Shown: positions 16,850 through 27,004, numbered from the stretch's first letter. The stretch is DNA of 64,000 nt from Naasia aerilata (GCF_030296595.1 NZ_AP027731.1:620001-684000), one strand, 5' to 3'. Numbers and translations are program-made. The notes: a model not told the origin generated them from the letters alone.

Positions 16850-17908
16850 TTGGACACCATCCTCGAAGGAATCACCGCCCACCAGGTCCGGACGAGCCGG
16901 CTGACCGCGCAGGTCCTCGAGCGGCCCGCCGCCGCATCCGCCGAGGCTGCCGGGACGGTCGTGTTCGTGCACGGCAACGTGTCCTCCGCGCTGTTCTACC
17001 AGCCGACGATGCTGGCCCTGCCGGAGCACGTGCGCGCCATCGCGGTGGATCTTCGCGGCTTCGGAGGCAGCGACACTCTCCCCGTCGACGCGACTCGAGG
17101 GCTGCGTGACTTCTCCGACGACGTGGCGAGCGTCGTGGACGAGCTCGGGCTCACCGATGTGCACCTGGTCGGCTGGAGCATGGGCGCGGGTGTCGTCCTG
17201 CAACTGCTGCTCGACCGGCCGGAGCTGGTGGCGAGCGTGACCCTCGAGTCCCCGGTCTCCCCCTATGGCTTCGGCTCGACCGCGGCCGACGGCACCATCC
17301 TCAACGGCGGAGCGGGATCGGGCGGCGGGGGTGCGAACCCGGACTTCGTGGCCAGGCTCGAGGCGGGCGACACCTCTGCCGAGTCCCCCACATCGCCGCG
17401 CACGGTGTACCGGACGGCGTACGTCAAGAACCCCGACGGCCTCGCGAACGAGGACCTCTGGGTCGCATCGATGCTGACCACCAAGACCGGTGTCGACAAC
17501 TACCCGGGCGACGCCGCGACCACTGACGCATGGCCGGGCTTCGGCCCCGGAACCCGCGGCGTGCTCAACACCATGACGCCCGACCACCTCGACCTGACGG
17601 CGATCGTCGAGCTGCCGGCCAAGCCGCGCATCCTCTGGATCCGCGGGGAGAACGACGCGATCGTCTCCGACTCCTCGTTCTTCGACCTCAACTTCCTCGG
17701 CCAGGTGGGGGCGATCCCGGGCTGGCCGGGCGCCGAGGTGGCGCCGCCGCAGCCGATGGTGACGCAGACGCGGCAGGTGCTCGACGCCTACGCCGCGGCG
17801 GGCGGGACCTACCGGGAGCTGGTGCTGCCCGAGTGTGGGCACTCGCCTCATCTGGAGCACGAGCGGGAGTTCGTCGAGGCGCTCGTGGCGCACCTCGGCG
17901 AGGACTAG
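16850..17908 (+). CDS. Alpha/beta hydrolase
   Basis: A 352-residue hydrolase with FVHGNVSSALFY, DLRGFGGSD, nucleophile elbow VGWSMGAGV and a C-terminal LPECGHSPHLE His. An extended cap region (about residues 135-230) includes a Gly-rich loop. The start is TTG with GAAGGAG 6 nt upstream. It is the third gene of the dehydrogenase/hydrolase operon. Its TAG stop shares the CTAG tetranucleotide with the stop of the convergent oxidase gene. Confidence 0.85.
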   Translation: MDTILEGITAHQVRTSRLTAQVLERPAAASAEAAGTVVFVHGNVSSALFYQPTMLALPEHVRAIAVDLRGFGGSDTLPVDATRGLRDFSDDVASVVDELGLTDVHLVGWSMGAGVVLQLLLDRPELVASVTLESPVSPYGFGSTAADGTILNGGAGSGGGGANPDFVARLEAGDTSAESPTSPRTVYRTAYVKNPDGLANEDLWVASMLTTKTGVDNYPGDAATTDAWPGFGPGTRGVLNTMTPDHLDLTAIVELPAKPRILWIRGENDAIVSDSSFFDLNFLGQVGAIPGWPGAEVAPPQPMVTQTRQVLDAYAAAGGTYRELVLPECGHSPHLEHEREFVEALVAHLGED

Positions 17909-19169
17909 GCGAGCACATCCGGTGTCAGCTCCGACACCGACCGGTGGCCGCTGAGCCCCAGCAGCAGGTCGAACTCCGCGATCAGGTTCCGCAGCACCTC
18001 CTCCACCCCAGCGGCGCCCGCCAGCGCCAGGCCGTACACGCACGGGCGGCCGATCGCGACGGCACGGGCGCCCAGGGCGAGCGCGACGAACACATCGGCG
18101 CCCGAGCGGACGCCGCTGTCGAACAGCACCGGCACGTCGGCGCCGACCGCCGCGACCACGGGGGCAGCATGTCGAGCGCCGCCACAGCGCCGTCCACCTG
18201 CCGGCCTCCGTGGTTCGACACCAGGACGCCGTCGATCCCCGCGTCGACTGCGCGGCGGGCGTCGTCGGGATGCTGGATGCCCTTCAGCACGATCGGCAGC
18301 GCGGTCAGGCCGCGGAGGAAGGCGAGGTCCTCCCAGGTGAGGGAGGGCCGGGAGAACACGTCGAGGAACGTCTGCACCGCCACGCGCGGTGTGAGGGAGC
18401 GGAGATTGCCGGCGAACGGGCCGGGATGGTTCCGGGCAAGGCTCACCAGGGTCGCGACCGCCGCGGGTGTGATCCGCTGGGTCGAGGGCTGGGCGGGCCG
18501 CGACGCTCGCTCCGCGACGAGCCGCTGGAACACGGGGTCGCTCGTGTACTGCGCGATGCCGCGCCCCTCGGCGAAGGGCAGATACGCGAGGTCGAGGTCT
18601 CGCGGCCGCCAGCCGAGCGAGTGGGTGTCGAGCGTCACGACGATGGCCTCCGCGCCGGCCCGCTCGGCGCGGCCGACGAGGCTCGCGACGAGCTCGTCCG
18701 AGCTGCTCCAGTACAGCTGGAACCAGTGCGGGCTGCCGCCGACAGCCTCCGCGGTGTCCTCGAGCGGGACCGAGGCCTGGTTGGAGGCGATGAAGGGGAT
18801 GCCGAGGGCGGACGCGGCCTGGGCCACCCCGAGATCCGCGTCGGGGTGCGCCAGGTCGAGGACGCCGATCGGGGCGGTGAGGAGCGGAGCGGGGTGGCGG
18901 CGCCCGAACAGCTCGACCGTGAGGTCGCGCTCGGCGACGTCGCGGAGCATGCGGGGCACGATCCGCCGGCGCTCGAAGGCCTCGCGATTCGCGCGGGCGG
19001 TGCGCTCGGTCCCGCTCGACCCTGCGACGTAGGCCCATGCCCGGGCGCTCAGCTTGCGCCGAGCGGCCTCCTCCAGGCGGCGGGCGTCGGTCGGCACGCG
19101 AGGGCGGCGTCCGCTCACGCCGTCCAGGTAGATCCGCGACTGCACGCCCCGGCCGAAGGTGTCCGACAT
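17905..19169 (-). CDS. FMN-dependent alpha-hydroxy-acid oxidase/dehydrogenase (one frame break)
   Basis: Repaired length is 421 residues. LldD/glycolate-oxidase family: FMN barrel with FIASNQASVPLED, VVTLDTHSLGWR, IVLKGIQHPDDA (catalytic Lys) and SNHGGRQVDGA (active-site His-Gly-Gly-Arg). It probably oxidises L-lactate or a related 2-hydroxyacid. One G is missing in the run 18160-18164; adding it joins LDMLPP to VVAAVGADVPVLFDSGVRSGAD. ATG 19169 follows GAGGAG. Confidence 0.85.
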
Positions 19170-19305
19170 CCTGCTCCTCGCCGCGGACCTCGCTCCGCAT
19201 CCGGTTCCCATGATGGCGGTCGCTTGCCGACGCCCGTGCACAAAGCAACCCCTACGGGTGCCCCGGGCCCCGGGTTAGCGTGGAGCGGCGAACTTGGAGG
19301 ACGAC

Positions 19306-19638
19306 GTGAGCGCGGACCACGACGCACTGCCCCTGCCCGACTACGACCACTTGCCGATCGGCAGCCTGGCCTCGCACATCTCGGCCCTGAGCGCTGACGA
19401 GGTCGGCGTCCTCCTCGACTACGAGCGCGCGCACGGCAACCGCCTCCCGGTCACCCAGGTGCTCGAGCACCGCCTCGAGGCGCTGCAGGACGGCGCGGAA
19501 CCGAGCGGCTCGCTGCCGGAGTCCTACCCGGAGCTCGGCGGCGCCGCCCGCGGCTCGAAGGTGACCGAGGCCACGTCCGGCCCGCCGATCAACCCGCCGT
19601 CCCACGGCGACCCGACCAACCCCGCCCAACCCCGCTGA
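19306..19638 (+). CDS. Conserved actinobacterial hypothetical protein (LPLPDYDHLPIGSL family)
   Basis: A 110-residue protein whose core LPLPDYDHLPIGSLASHISALSADEVGVLLDYERAHGNR is a motif I associate with a small conserved actinobacterial family of unknown function. The C-terminal half is Pro/Gly-rich and likely disordered. GTG 19306 has GGAGG at proper distance; the TTG at 19294 overlaps that site and is less likely. The next small gene follows after 10 nt. Confidence 0.7.
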   Translation: MSADHDALPLPDYDHLPIGSLASHISALSADEVGVLLDYERAHGNRLPVTQVLEHRLEALQDGAEPSGSLPESYPELGGAARGSKVTEATSGPPINPPSHGDPTNPAQPR

Positions 19639-19648
19639 GGAGCTCCCC

Positions 19649-19885
19649 ATGCCATCGTCGAAGTCCACCGCCAAGTCCGTCGTCTACCTCAACCTGGCCT
19701 GGAAGGCACTGCACAGCCCGCAGGGCCGTGCCATCGCCCGCAAGGCCGCGGACGGGATCGCGGGTGCAGGAAACCGCGTGACCGGGAACCGCTTCGAGGC
19801 GCAGATCGAGAAGGGCCGCGCGGCCGTGCACTCGCACTTCGCCGAGCCGGAGCCGAAGCGCAGGGGCCCCTTCAAGCGCCGCTGA
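19649..19885 (+). CDS. Small basic hypothetical protein (78 aa)
   Basis: A lysine/arginine-rich 78-residue protein (KSTAKSVVYLNLAWKALHS near the N-terminus, EPKRRGPFKRR at the end). RBS GAGGAG precedes ATG 19649. It is in an operon with the preceding small gene. No recognised domain; the charge suggests nucleic-acid or membrane-surface contact, which is inference. Confidence 0.6.
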   Translation: MPSSKSTAKSVVYLNLAWKALHSPQGRAIARKAADGIAGAGNRVTGNRFEAQIEKGRAAVHSHFAEPEPKRRGPFKRR

Positions 19886-20038
19886 CCCCGCACCGCCGCG
19901 CGCTGGAGAGCGCCCCTCAACGGGAGCCGCCCGTTCTGGGGCGAGAGCGCCGAGCCGCTCCCCGACTAGAAATGCAAGAGGAGATCCGGTCGCACCGGAT
20001 GCGCGGGGGCGCATGCGACGGGATGCTGGGGAATTCCG

Positions 20039-20926
20039 ATGTCGACGGTCGAAGCCGGCGCACGCCGCGGCCCTGTCGCGGGTCCCCCGTCATCGCACCG
20101 GTCTCTCGCCGGTCCTCTTCTGCTCGCCGCAGCGGTGCTGTGGCTCTACCTCGGCTTCGCCTCTCTCTGGAGCACGGGCGCCGTCGTCCCCGTGGCCTGG
20201 GCTCTCCTCGGCGCGTACCTGGTACCGACTGCCCTGGTCATCGAGCTCGGCCGGCGGAGGCCGGGAGTGTCCGGCGTCGTGCTCCTGCGCACCCTTCTTC
20301 TCGGCAGCCTCCTCGCCGCCGTCACCACAGCCACTCTCGGCGACGGGGTGCCGCGCCTGCTCGGGTCTCTGATCCCTGCCTGGGCGACCGGGCTGCTGCT
20401 CCCCGCCGTCATCGAGATCGCGGCGATCGCCCTCACCGTCCGGGCGCTCGGCCGCCGCATGGATCTCACGGCTCGATCGGGCCTGTTCGTCGGGGCCGCG
20501 CTCGGGGCGGGCTACGCCGCCTTCGCCGCCCTGGGCGGCATCCTGCGCGCCATCAGCGCGCTGACCGGGGTTCCGCTGCCCGCGGCCGCCCCGCCGACGG
20601 CTCTGCTCGAGGGCGCGGTCACGATCCAGCAGGCGCTCCTCGGACCCCTCGGGCACCCGGTGTGGGGCGCGCTCCTCGGAGCGGCGGTGATGACGAGCCG
20701 CGGCGCCCTGACCCGCGTCATCGCGGTCGTGCTGGCCTCGCAGCTCCTCGTCGCGGCGGCCTTCACGATCTCGGGCGGACTGGTCGGCACTTCCGGGGCG
20801 GCGCTGTTCCTGCAGACGGGCCTCACAGCGCTGGCATCATGGCCCGCCGTGCTGACGCTGCGCGCAGCCGTGCGCCGCTCGAGTGCCGTCGACCGGGAGC
20901 GCGCGGCTCAGGCCGGCGGGGCGTAG
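20039..20926 (+). CDS. PrsW-like multi-spanning membrane protein
   Basis: A 295-residue protein with about eight membrane segments. The order of motifs is reminiscent of PrsW intramembrane proteases: LLPAVIEIAAIALTVRALGRR, then GLFVGAALGAGYAAFAAL, then LGHPVWGALLGAAVM near the usual His. The expected catalytic EE-x-x-K pair and the E-N after GFA are not present, so proteolytic activity is doubtful and the assignment tentative. It overlaps the convergent CHAP gene by 19 bp at the 3' end. Confidence 0.6.
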   Translation: MSTVEAGARRGPVAGPPSSHRSLAGPLLLAAAVLWLYLGFASLWSTGAVVPVAWALLGAYLVPTALVIELGRRRPGVSGVVLLRTLLLGSLLAAVTTATLGDGVPRLLGSLIPAWATGLLLPAVIEIAAIALTVRALGRRMDLTARSGLFVGAALGAGYAAFAALGGILRAISALTGVPLPAAAPPTALLEGAVTIQQALLGPLGHPVWGALLGAAVMTSRGALTRVIAVVLASQLLVAAAFTISGGLVGTSGAALFLQTGLTALASWPAVLTLRAAVRRSSAVDRERAAQAGGA

Positions 20927-21825
20927 AGGAACAGCGCGACCGACGAGGCCGGGATGATCCGCTGCCCGTACTTGTGGCTCATGCCGTGGTTGTACTCCTC
21001 GATGAGCACCTGGCCGTCGGGGAGCACCTCCTTGACGTAGGCCACGTGGTTGCCCGCGAACCACGCGACCGAGCCAGCGACGGGATCGCTGCCGGTCGGC
21101 CATCCGTGGGAGTCCCAGGCGTACGCCCACTGCGAGGCGTCTCCGCCCGACGGCGTCAGGTTCGACCAGGTCCAGCGGAAGGGCGCTCCGACGCTGCCCG
21201 CGTCCCGGTTGAGGCGCCAGGCGACGAAGTCGACGCACTCGCGGTAGTAGTAGCCGAGCGGCGACAGTCCGCCGCCTTCGGTGTCCGGGGCCTCGTAGAA
21301 CCACGGGTAGTCGTCGCCAGCCTCCTGCGCGCCGGAGGACACATAGCTCTGGACGCGGTCGACCTTCACCGGGTCCGCGAGCCGCTGCCGCATCTCCTCC
21401 TCGGAGGTGGCCGAGAGGCCCGTGCGGTCGATGAGATCGGCGACCGCCGCGGCGGACACCGTGAACGACTGCGCGGCCGGGAGCCCGGGCGCCGTGCGCT
21501 CGTCGGGTGCGTGCGTCGATGCGTAGGCGGGCAGCGCGGCAGTCGCCACCAGGCCCGGCACCACGAGCACCGTGACGAGGACGCTCCACCCGTTGCGCCT
21601 GCTGACGGGCGCGGGGGTCGGCGCGAGGCGCCGAGGACGCGCGGAGGGCCGGGGCTCGGCGATCGCGCCCATGCGCCGCACACGCGGAGCCGGCGCGGGC
21701 GCGCGGAGATCGCGGCGTCGGACGAGCTGAGGACTGGTCACGGCAGGGACGACGGTGCCCGTCGTCGCTGGAATTCCTTGCTCGATCAACGCACCCCCGG
21801 CCCTACGCAGTGATTCCCCCGCCAC
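20908..21825 (-). CDS. Secreted CHAP-domain cell-wall hydrolase
   Basis: A 305-residue protein with a long basic N-terminal cytoplasmic part, a membrane/signal segment at about residues 80-105 (WSVLVTVLVVPGLVATAALPAYAST) and a C-terminal CHAP amidase/endopeptidase domain (about 185-305) with catalytic Cys in YYRECVDFVAWRLN and His in GNHVAYVKEV. It should cleave peptidoglycan outside the cell. The GTG start at 21825 is not well supported by an RBS; a shorter start is possible. A GTCACG-N5-GTAACG motif lies 48 bp upstream. Confidence 0.85.
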   Translation of the reverse strand: MAGESLRRAGGALIEQGIPATTGTVVPAVTSPQLVRRRDLRAPAPAPRVRRMGAIAEPRPSARPRRLAPTPAPVSRRNGWSVLVTVLVVPGLVATAALPAYASTHAPDERTAPGLPAAQSFTVSAAAVADLIDRTGLSATSEEEMRQRLADPVKVDRVQSYVSSGAQEAGDDYPWFYEAPDTEGGGLSPLGYYYRECVDFVAWRLNRDAGSVGAPFRWTWSNLTPSGGDASQWAYAWDSHGWPTGSDPVAGSVAWFAGNHVAYVKEVLPDGQVLIEEYNHGMSHKYGQRIIPASSVALFLYAPPA

Positions 21826-21872
21826 CGACCTGGGCCGGCGACTTTCCGAGGCTACGGGACCGATCGGGATCT

Positions 21873-21889
21873 GTCACGGAACGGTAACG
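21873..21889. promoter_or_regulatory. GTCACG-N5-GTAACG direct repeat upstream of CHAP gene
   Basis: Two hexamers of the GTMACG type, 11 bp apart (one helical turn), at 21873-21878 and 21884-21889. This resembles the operator recognised by MtrA-type response regulators, which control cell-wall hydrolase genes in Actinobacteria. The assignment is by resemblance only. Confidence 0.4.
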
Positions 21890-21911
21890 GCGGGTCGCGC
21901 CGAAAATGCCT

Positions 21912-22409
21912 TCAGGCGGCGGGCGCCAGGTACTCGCTCCAGTCGGGCGATGGGCGCTCCACGCCGCGCACCACCCACGAGCTGCCGTGGGGCATCCGCG
22001 GGGTCACGCGCAGGCGCCAGCCCATCTCGGCGGGGGTCCGATCGCCCTTCACGTTGTTGCAGGAGAGGCAGCAGGCGACGAGGTTCTCCCAGGAATCCGC
22101 GCCGCCGCGGGATCGCGGCAGCACATGGTCGACGGTCGACGCCGAATGTCCGCAGTAGGCGCAGCGGTGCCCGTCCCGGCGCAGGACACCTCGGCGGGAG
22201 ACGGGAACCCGGCGGGACGGCGGGATGCGCACGTAGCGGGTGAGCAGGATGACGCTCGGCCGATCCCAGGCACCGGACGACCCGAGCACCGGGTGCTCCG
22301 CGTCGGAGGCGACGACGGTCGCCTTGCCGCCCATCACCAGCACCAGGGCTCTCTTGAAGGAGACCACGGCGAGGGGCTCGTATCCGGCGTTCAGCACCAG
22401 CGTGCGCAT
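21912..22409 (-). CDS. HNH endonuclease
   Basis: A 165-residue HNH nuclease with CAYCGHSASTVDHVLPRSRGG, NLVACCLSCNNVKGDR: two CxxC zinc pairs and the D-H-V / N / K-x-D catalytic pattern. This short IscB-like/McrA-like form is highly conserved in Actinobacteria as a chromosomal gene of unknown role. ATG 22409 is preceded by GAGAGG at 6 nt; the frame stays open further upstream without an RBS. Confidence 0.88.
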   Translation of the reverse strand: MRTLVLNAGYEPLAVVSFKRALVLVMGGKATVVASDAEHPVLGSSGAWDRPSVILLTRYVRIPPSRRVPVSRRGVLRRDGHRCAYCGHSASTVDHVLPRSRGGADSWENLVACCLSCNNVKGDRTPAEMGWRLRVTPRMPHGSSWVVRGVERPSPDWSEYLAPAA

Positions 22410-22480
22410 CTGCATCCTCTCGAGACGGCCTGCACGGCTTGCAGGCACCCGATTTCGCCGACGAGGGGCGCAGGATGCAC

Positions 22481-22511
22481 AAAAGGGCACCGTCTCAGCG
22501 ACGGCGCCCTT
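22481..22511 (-). terminator. Rho-independent-like terminator of the 39-aa gene
   Basis: Stem AAGGGC-x-CCGTC / GACGG-x-GCCCTT with a 5-nt loop, followed on the minus strand by TT and a U-rich start (CCCTTTTG). It ends transcription of the small gene before the HNH gene. Confidence 0.6.
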
Positions 22512-22614
22512 CTCTCCGGACCGCGAACATGCCGCGGCCCGGTATCCGGCTGGCGTGCCACTGTCCCGCGAGCGCGCGGACACCCATGGTGCGGGTGCCG
22601 CGACTCAGGTCCAC
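22495..22614 (-). CDS. Small basic protein (39 aa)
   Basis: A 39-codon frame starting at GTG 22614 (VDLSRGTRTMGVRALAGQWH) and ending GMFAVRREGRRR. Support: AGAGGA lies 9 nt upstream of the start, TACCCT could be a -10 box further upstream, and a strong terminator hairpin begins inside the last codons, so a short minus-strand transcript is made here. It is rich in Arg and has no membrane helix. Function unknown. Confidence 0.5.
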   Translation of the reverse strand: MDLSRGTRTMGVRALAGQWHASRIPGRGMFAVRREGRRR

Positions 22615-22709
22615 TGACTGCCGTCCTCTCGGTGACGTGAGGTCAGGGTAGCGCACCAGTGGAGCGAGAACGCTCAGGGGCCCGCCCCAGCCGGAGGAGG
22701 CGGCGGGTC

Positions 22710-23618
22710 TCAGCCGATGCGCACGAAGTGGTAGTTGTCGTCCCAGATCGGCTGCTCGCGCACGGACGCGCCCTCGTACGGCGCATGAAGGACGATGCCG
22801 TTGCCGGCGTAGATGCCGTCGTGACTGTTGTCGTTCCACACCACCAGATCGCCGGGGACCGCGTCCGCAGCGGAGATGGTCGTCCCGATCGCGTTCTGGC
22901 TGGTCACCGAGTGCGGGAGGGAGACCCCGTGCTGGGCGAAGACGAACATGACCAGGCCGGAGCAGTCGAATCCTGCAGGCGTGGCTCCGCCGTAGACATA
23001 GGGAACGCCGATGTACTGCCGGGCGGTCGAGAGGATGTCACCGAGCGCACCGCTTGGGGGCGGCGTCGAGGCCACGTAGTCCGAGGCGCTCGGGCCGGAG
23101 TAGGAGTTGTACTGCGCAGCGAGCTGGGCGCGCATCTCCTCCGCCTTCTTGGCGGCGTCAGCGGCGGCGCGAGCCGCGAGGATCTCGTCCATGCTCGTCG
23201 CGGTGTAGTTGTCGCGGGTGACGGCCGCCTGGCCCGCGTCGTCGGAGACCTCGAGGGTCTGCGCGCCGTCCACCTTGAGCTCCTGCATCTCGGACGCCGC
23301 GAAGGCGGGCTGCGCGGAGACCGGGTCGAAGGCATACGACGGGATCGCTATCGTGGCGACGAGTCCCATCGCGAAGGTCATGACGACGATGTTCACGACC
23401 CCCTTGGCGCGGGCGGCGCGGGACGCCGGCGTGGCCGGCGGGCGCGTCGTGTCCTGGCGCCGGCTGCGCGGAGCCGCGGTCGCCGGACGCACCGAGCGGC
23501 GGGTCGGCAGCGAAGCCGTCGCGGTCGGCGAAGGGGCGCGACGCATCACAGCGGTCGCGGAATCGGGTGTCGGGTCGCTCGTCTCCGCAGAGTCGAAGCG
23601 GTCACTCGATAGGGCCAA
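22710..23618 (-). CDS. Secreted NlpC/P60 peptidoglycan endopeptidase
   Basis: A 302-residue protein: basic cytoplasmic N-terminus, signal/anchor helix at about 73-98, a short coiled coil (AAADAAKKAEEMRAQLAAQY) and a C-terminal NlpC/P60 domain (about 190-302) with catalytic Cys (AGFDCSGLVMF), His (NSHDGIYAG) and a further His (IVLHAPYEG). It cleaves stem peptides in the wall. The TTG start has AGGAGG at 5 nt. The same layout as the CHAP protein suggests co-regulation; GTCACG and GGTAAC elements occur at about 23790-23822. Confidence 0.9.
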   Translation of the reverse strand: MALSSDRFDSAETSDPTPDSATAVMRRAPSPTATASLPTRRSVRPATAAPRSRRQDTTRPPATPASRAARAKGVVNIVVMTFAMGLVATIAIPSYAFDPVSAQPAFAASEMQELKVDGAQTLEVSDDAGQAAVTRDNYTATSMDEILAARAAADAAKKAEEMRAQLAAQYNSYSGPSASDYVASTPPPSGALGDILSTARQYIGVPYVYGGATPAGFDCSGLVMFVFAQHGVSLPHSVTSQNAIGTTISAADAVPGDLVVWNDNSHDGIYAGNGIVLHAPYEGASVREQPIWDDNYHFVRIG

Positions 23619-23828
23619 AAGAACCTCCTGCGCCCCGCATCCGTTGCCGGATGCCCGTCCACACGTTGTCAGCCGTGCACAGGAATGTCGCGAGACGGCA
23701 GTGCTGGGAGCGTCGCGATTCCCGACCCGGCAACCGGCCTATGTGGTCGCCTGGCGTCTAGCAGGCTACGGCAGGATGCCCGGTCTGTCACGTTTCCACG
23801 CCGACGGTGCAACGAATGGGTAACTCTT

Positions 23829-24521
23829 CTACGGACTCACGAAGATGTGGACCGCGACCTCGACAGGCAGTTCTATGCCGTTCGGGGCACTTGCCGAACG
23901 GACGCGCACGTACGCTCCCGCGCTCTCCAGCGACACCCGCGAACCCGGTGTGACGCCGGCCGTCTTGAGCTGCAGGAGCAGCTCGGGATCGAACTGCACG
24001 GGCTCACCCAGCCGGCGGACGGTCCCCTCGGGGACCCCGGGGGCGGAACGCACAGCGTCCACCAGGCTCACCACTCCGGCGAGGAATGCCACGGACGGCG
24101 ACTTGTCGACATCCGCGAGGCTGGGGATCGGATTGCCGTACGGCGACTCGGTCGGATTGCCCAGCATCTCGATGAGCTTCTGCTCGACCTGCTCGCTCAT
24201 CACGTGCTCCCAGCGGCACGCCTCCTCGTGGACGAACTCCCACTCGAGGCCGATCACGTCGCTGAGCAGACGCTCGGCCAGGCGGTGCTTGCGCATGACG
24301 TGCAGCGCCTTGAGCCGGCCGCCCTGGGTGAGCTCCAGGTGCCGGTCGCCGGAGACGACGACGAGGCCATCCCGCTCCATCCGCGCCACGGTCTGCGACA
24401 CAGTGGGCCCGGAGTGGCCGAGACGCTCCGAGATTCGCGCACGAAGGGGGACGATGTCCTCCTCCTCGAGATCGAGGATCGTCCGCAGGTACATCTCGGT
24501 GGTGTCCACCAGATCGGTCAC
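23829..24521 (-). CDS. DtxR/IdeR-family metal-dependent regulator
   Basis: A 230-residue repressor. An N-terminal winged helix (TEMYLRTILDLEEEDIVPLRARISERLGHSGPTVSQTVARMERDGL) is followed by the dimerisation/metal domain (HRLAERLLSDVIGLEWEFVHEEACRWEHVMSE, with the Cys and His ligands of the primary iron site) and a C-terminal SH3-like FeoA domain (about 155-230). It should bind Fe2+ or Mn2+ and repress uptake genes. GTG 24521 has AGGAGG at 5 nt. Confidence 0.92.
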   Translation of the reverse strand: MTDLVDTTEMYLRTILDLEEEDIVPLRARISERLGHSGPTVSQTVARMERDGLVVVSGDRHLELTQGGRLKALHVMRKHRLAERLLSDVIGLEWEFVHEEACRWEHVMSEQVEQKLIEMLGNPTESPYGNPIPSLADVDKSPSVAFLAGVVSLVDAVRSAPGVPEGTVRRLGEPVQFDPELLLQLKTAGVTPGSRVSLESAGAYVRVRSASAPNGIELPVEVAVHIFVSP

Positions 24522-24589
24522 CCAGGCCTCCTGTTCCGGTCGGCTCCCGAGTTTACCGGCGCGGAGGGAGCGTCCCGGGCAGGCCCCAA

Positions 24590-24595
24590 TAGGCT
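24590..24595 (+). promoter_or_regulatory. Possible leaderless -10 box for serC
   Basis: TAGGCT-N8-ATG; spacing is slightly longer than the usual 6-7. Confidence 0.3.
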
Positions 24596-24603
24596 GGTCG
24601 CCG

Positions 24604-25938
<1,335 letters not shown>

Positions 25939-25940
25939 CC

Positions 25941-26540
25941 TCAGCGGTCGCGCGAGTCTCCGTCGCGGTCGTCGTCCTCGTCAAGGTCCAGGTCGTCGTC
26001 CTCGTCCTCGTCGTCGTCGTCGTCGTCGTCGAGGTCGTCGTCGTCCAGGTCGTCGTCCAGGTCCGACGCGTCGCCGCCGGATACGTCGTCGTCCTCGTCG
26101 TCGTCGTCGAGCACGGCCTCCTCGAAGTCGACGCCATCGAGCTCGTCGGCGTCATCGTCGAGCAGGTCCTCCTCGGCGATCTCGTCGTCCTCGCCCTCGA
26201 CGGACTCGAGTGCACCGTCCTTCGCCTCCTGGGCCGCGCGATAGTCCGCGAGCCGGTCGGACCATGGCACCCACTCGGGCGCGACGAGGGCCTCGTCGCC
26301 CGGAAGGAGGCTGAGCTCGAGCACCGAGGGACTCTCCGCGCCGTCGGCGACCGAGACGGACACCGTCCAGCTCCACCCGGGATAGCCGGGCATGGCCGTG
26401 CCGAAGAGCACGTCGACGACGCCCTCCGCCGGCTCGTCCAGGCCGATCAGCTCGCCGACGGTGTCCTCGGGGGTCGTCTCGAGCAGCGCAGCACGCGCGG
26501 CCTGGACGACGGTCGTCTCGTGCTCGGCCGGCTCACGCAT
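25941..26540 (-). CDS. DUF3027 protein with long acidic tail
   Basis: A 199-residue protein. Residues 1-115 are the DUF3027 domain (VGELIGLDEPAEGVVDVLFGT, GYPGWSWTVSVSVA, PEWVPWSDRLADYRAAQ). From about residue 118 almost every residue is Asp or Glu, giving a strongly acidic and presumably disordered tail. Its ATG overlaps the stop of the cold-shock gene, so the pair is co-translated; the family function is not known. Confidence 0.88.
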   Translation of the reverse strand: MREPAEHETTVVQAARAALLETTPEDTVGELIGLDEPAEGVVDVLFGTAMPGYPGWSWTVSVSVADGAESPSVLELSLLPGDEALVAPEWVPWSDRLADYRAAQEAKDGALESVEGEDDEIAEEDLLDDDADELDGVDFEEAVLDDDDEDDDVSGGDASDLDDDLDDDDLDDDDDDDEDEDDDLDLDEDDDRDGDSRDR

Positions 26541-26916
26541 CCAGGTCGTCCGCGACCTTGCGCAGCACGGCGGCGATCTTGCTGCTGTGCTGGCCGTCGG
26601 GGTAACGGCCGCGCTTGAGGTTGGCGCCCACCCCGTCGAGGAGCTTCACGAGGTCCTCGACGATGATCGCCATGTCGTCGGCCGGCTTGCGGGCGGCCTT
26701 CGCGAGGCTCGGGGGCGCCTGGATGATGCGGGCCGACAGCGCCTGCATCCCGCGCTTGCCGTCGACCACGCCGAACTCGAGCTTCGTGCCGGGCTTCACG
26801 GACGTCGTCCCAGCCGGCAGTGCCGAGGCGTGCAGGAACACTTCCTGCCCGTCGTCGGAGCTGATGAATCCGAAACCCTTCGCTTCGTCGAAGAATTTCA
26901 CCTTGCCGGTGGGCAT
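26533..26916 (-). CDS. Cold-shock-domain protein with C-terminal extension
   Basis: A 127-residue RNA-binding protein. Residues 1-65 form a cold-shock domain (GKVKFFDEAKGFGFISSDDGQEVFLHASAL, with RNP1 GFGFI and RNP2 VFLHA). The remaining 60 residues (SLAKAARKPADDMAIIVEDLVKLLDGVG...) are an extra helical module usual for this actinobacterial subgroup. It is translationally coupled to the DUF3027 gene. Confidence 0.92.
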   Translation of the reverse strand: MPTGKVKFFDEAKGFGFISSDDGQEVFLHASALPAGTTSVKPGTKLEFGVVDGKRGMQALSARIIQAPPSLAKAARKPADDMAIIVEDLVKLLDGVGANLKRGRYPDGQHSSKIAAVLRKVADDLDA

Positions 26917-27004
26917 GTCGCTCGCCTTCGTTGTCGGTCGGTGCGCCATCCGCAGATTGCGCACCCCCGATTCTACGGCGGGCGGGGGCCACGCGAACTT
27001 TCCG

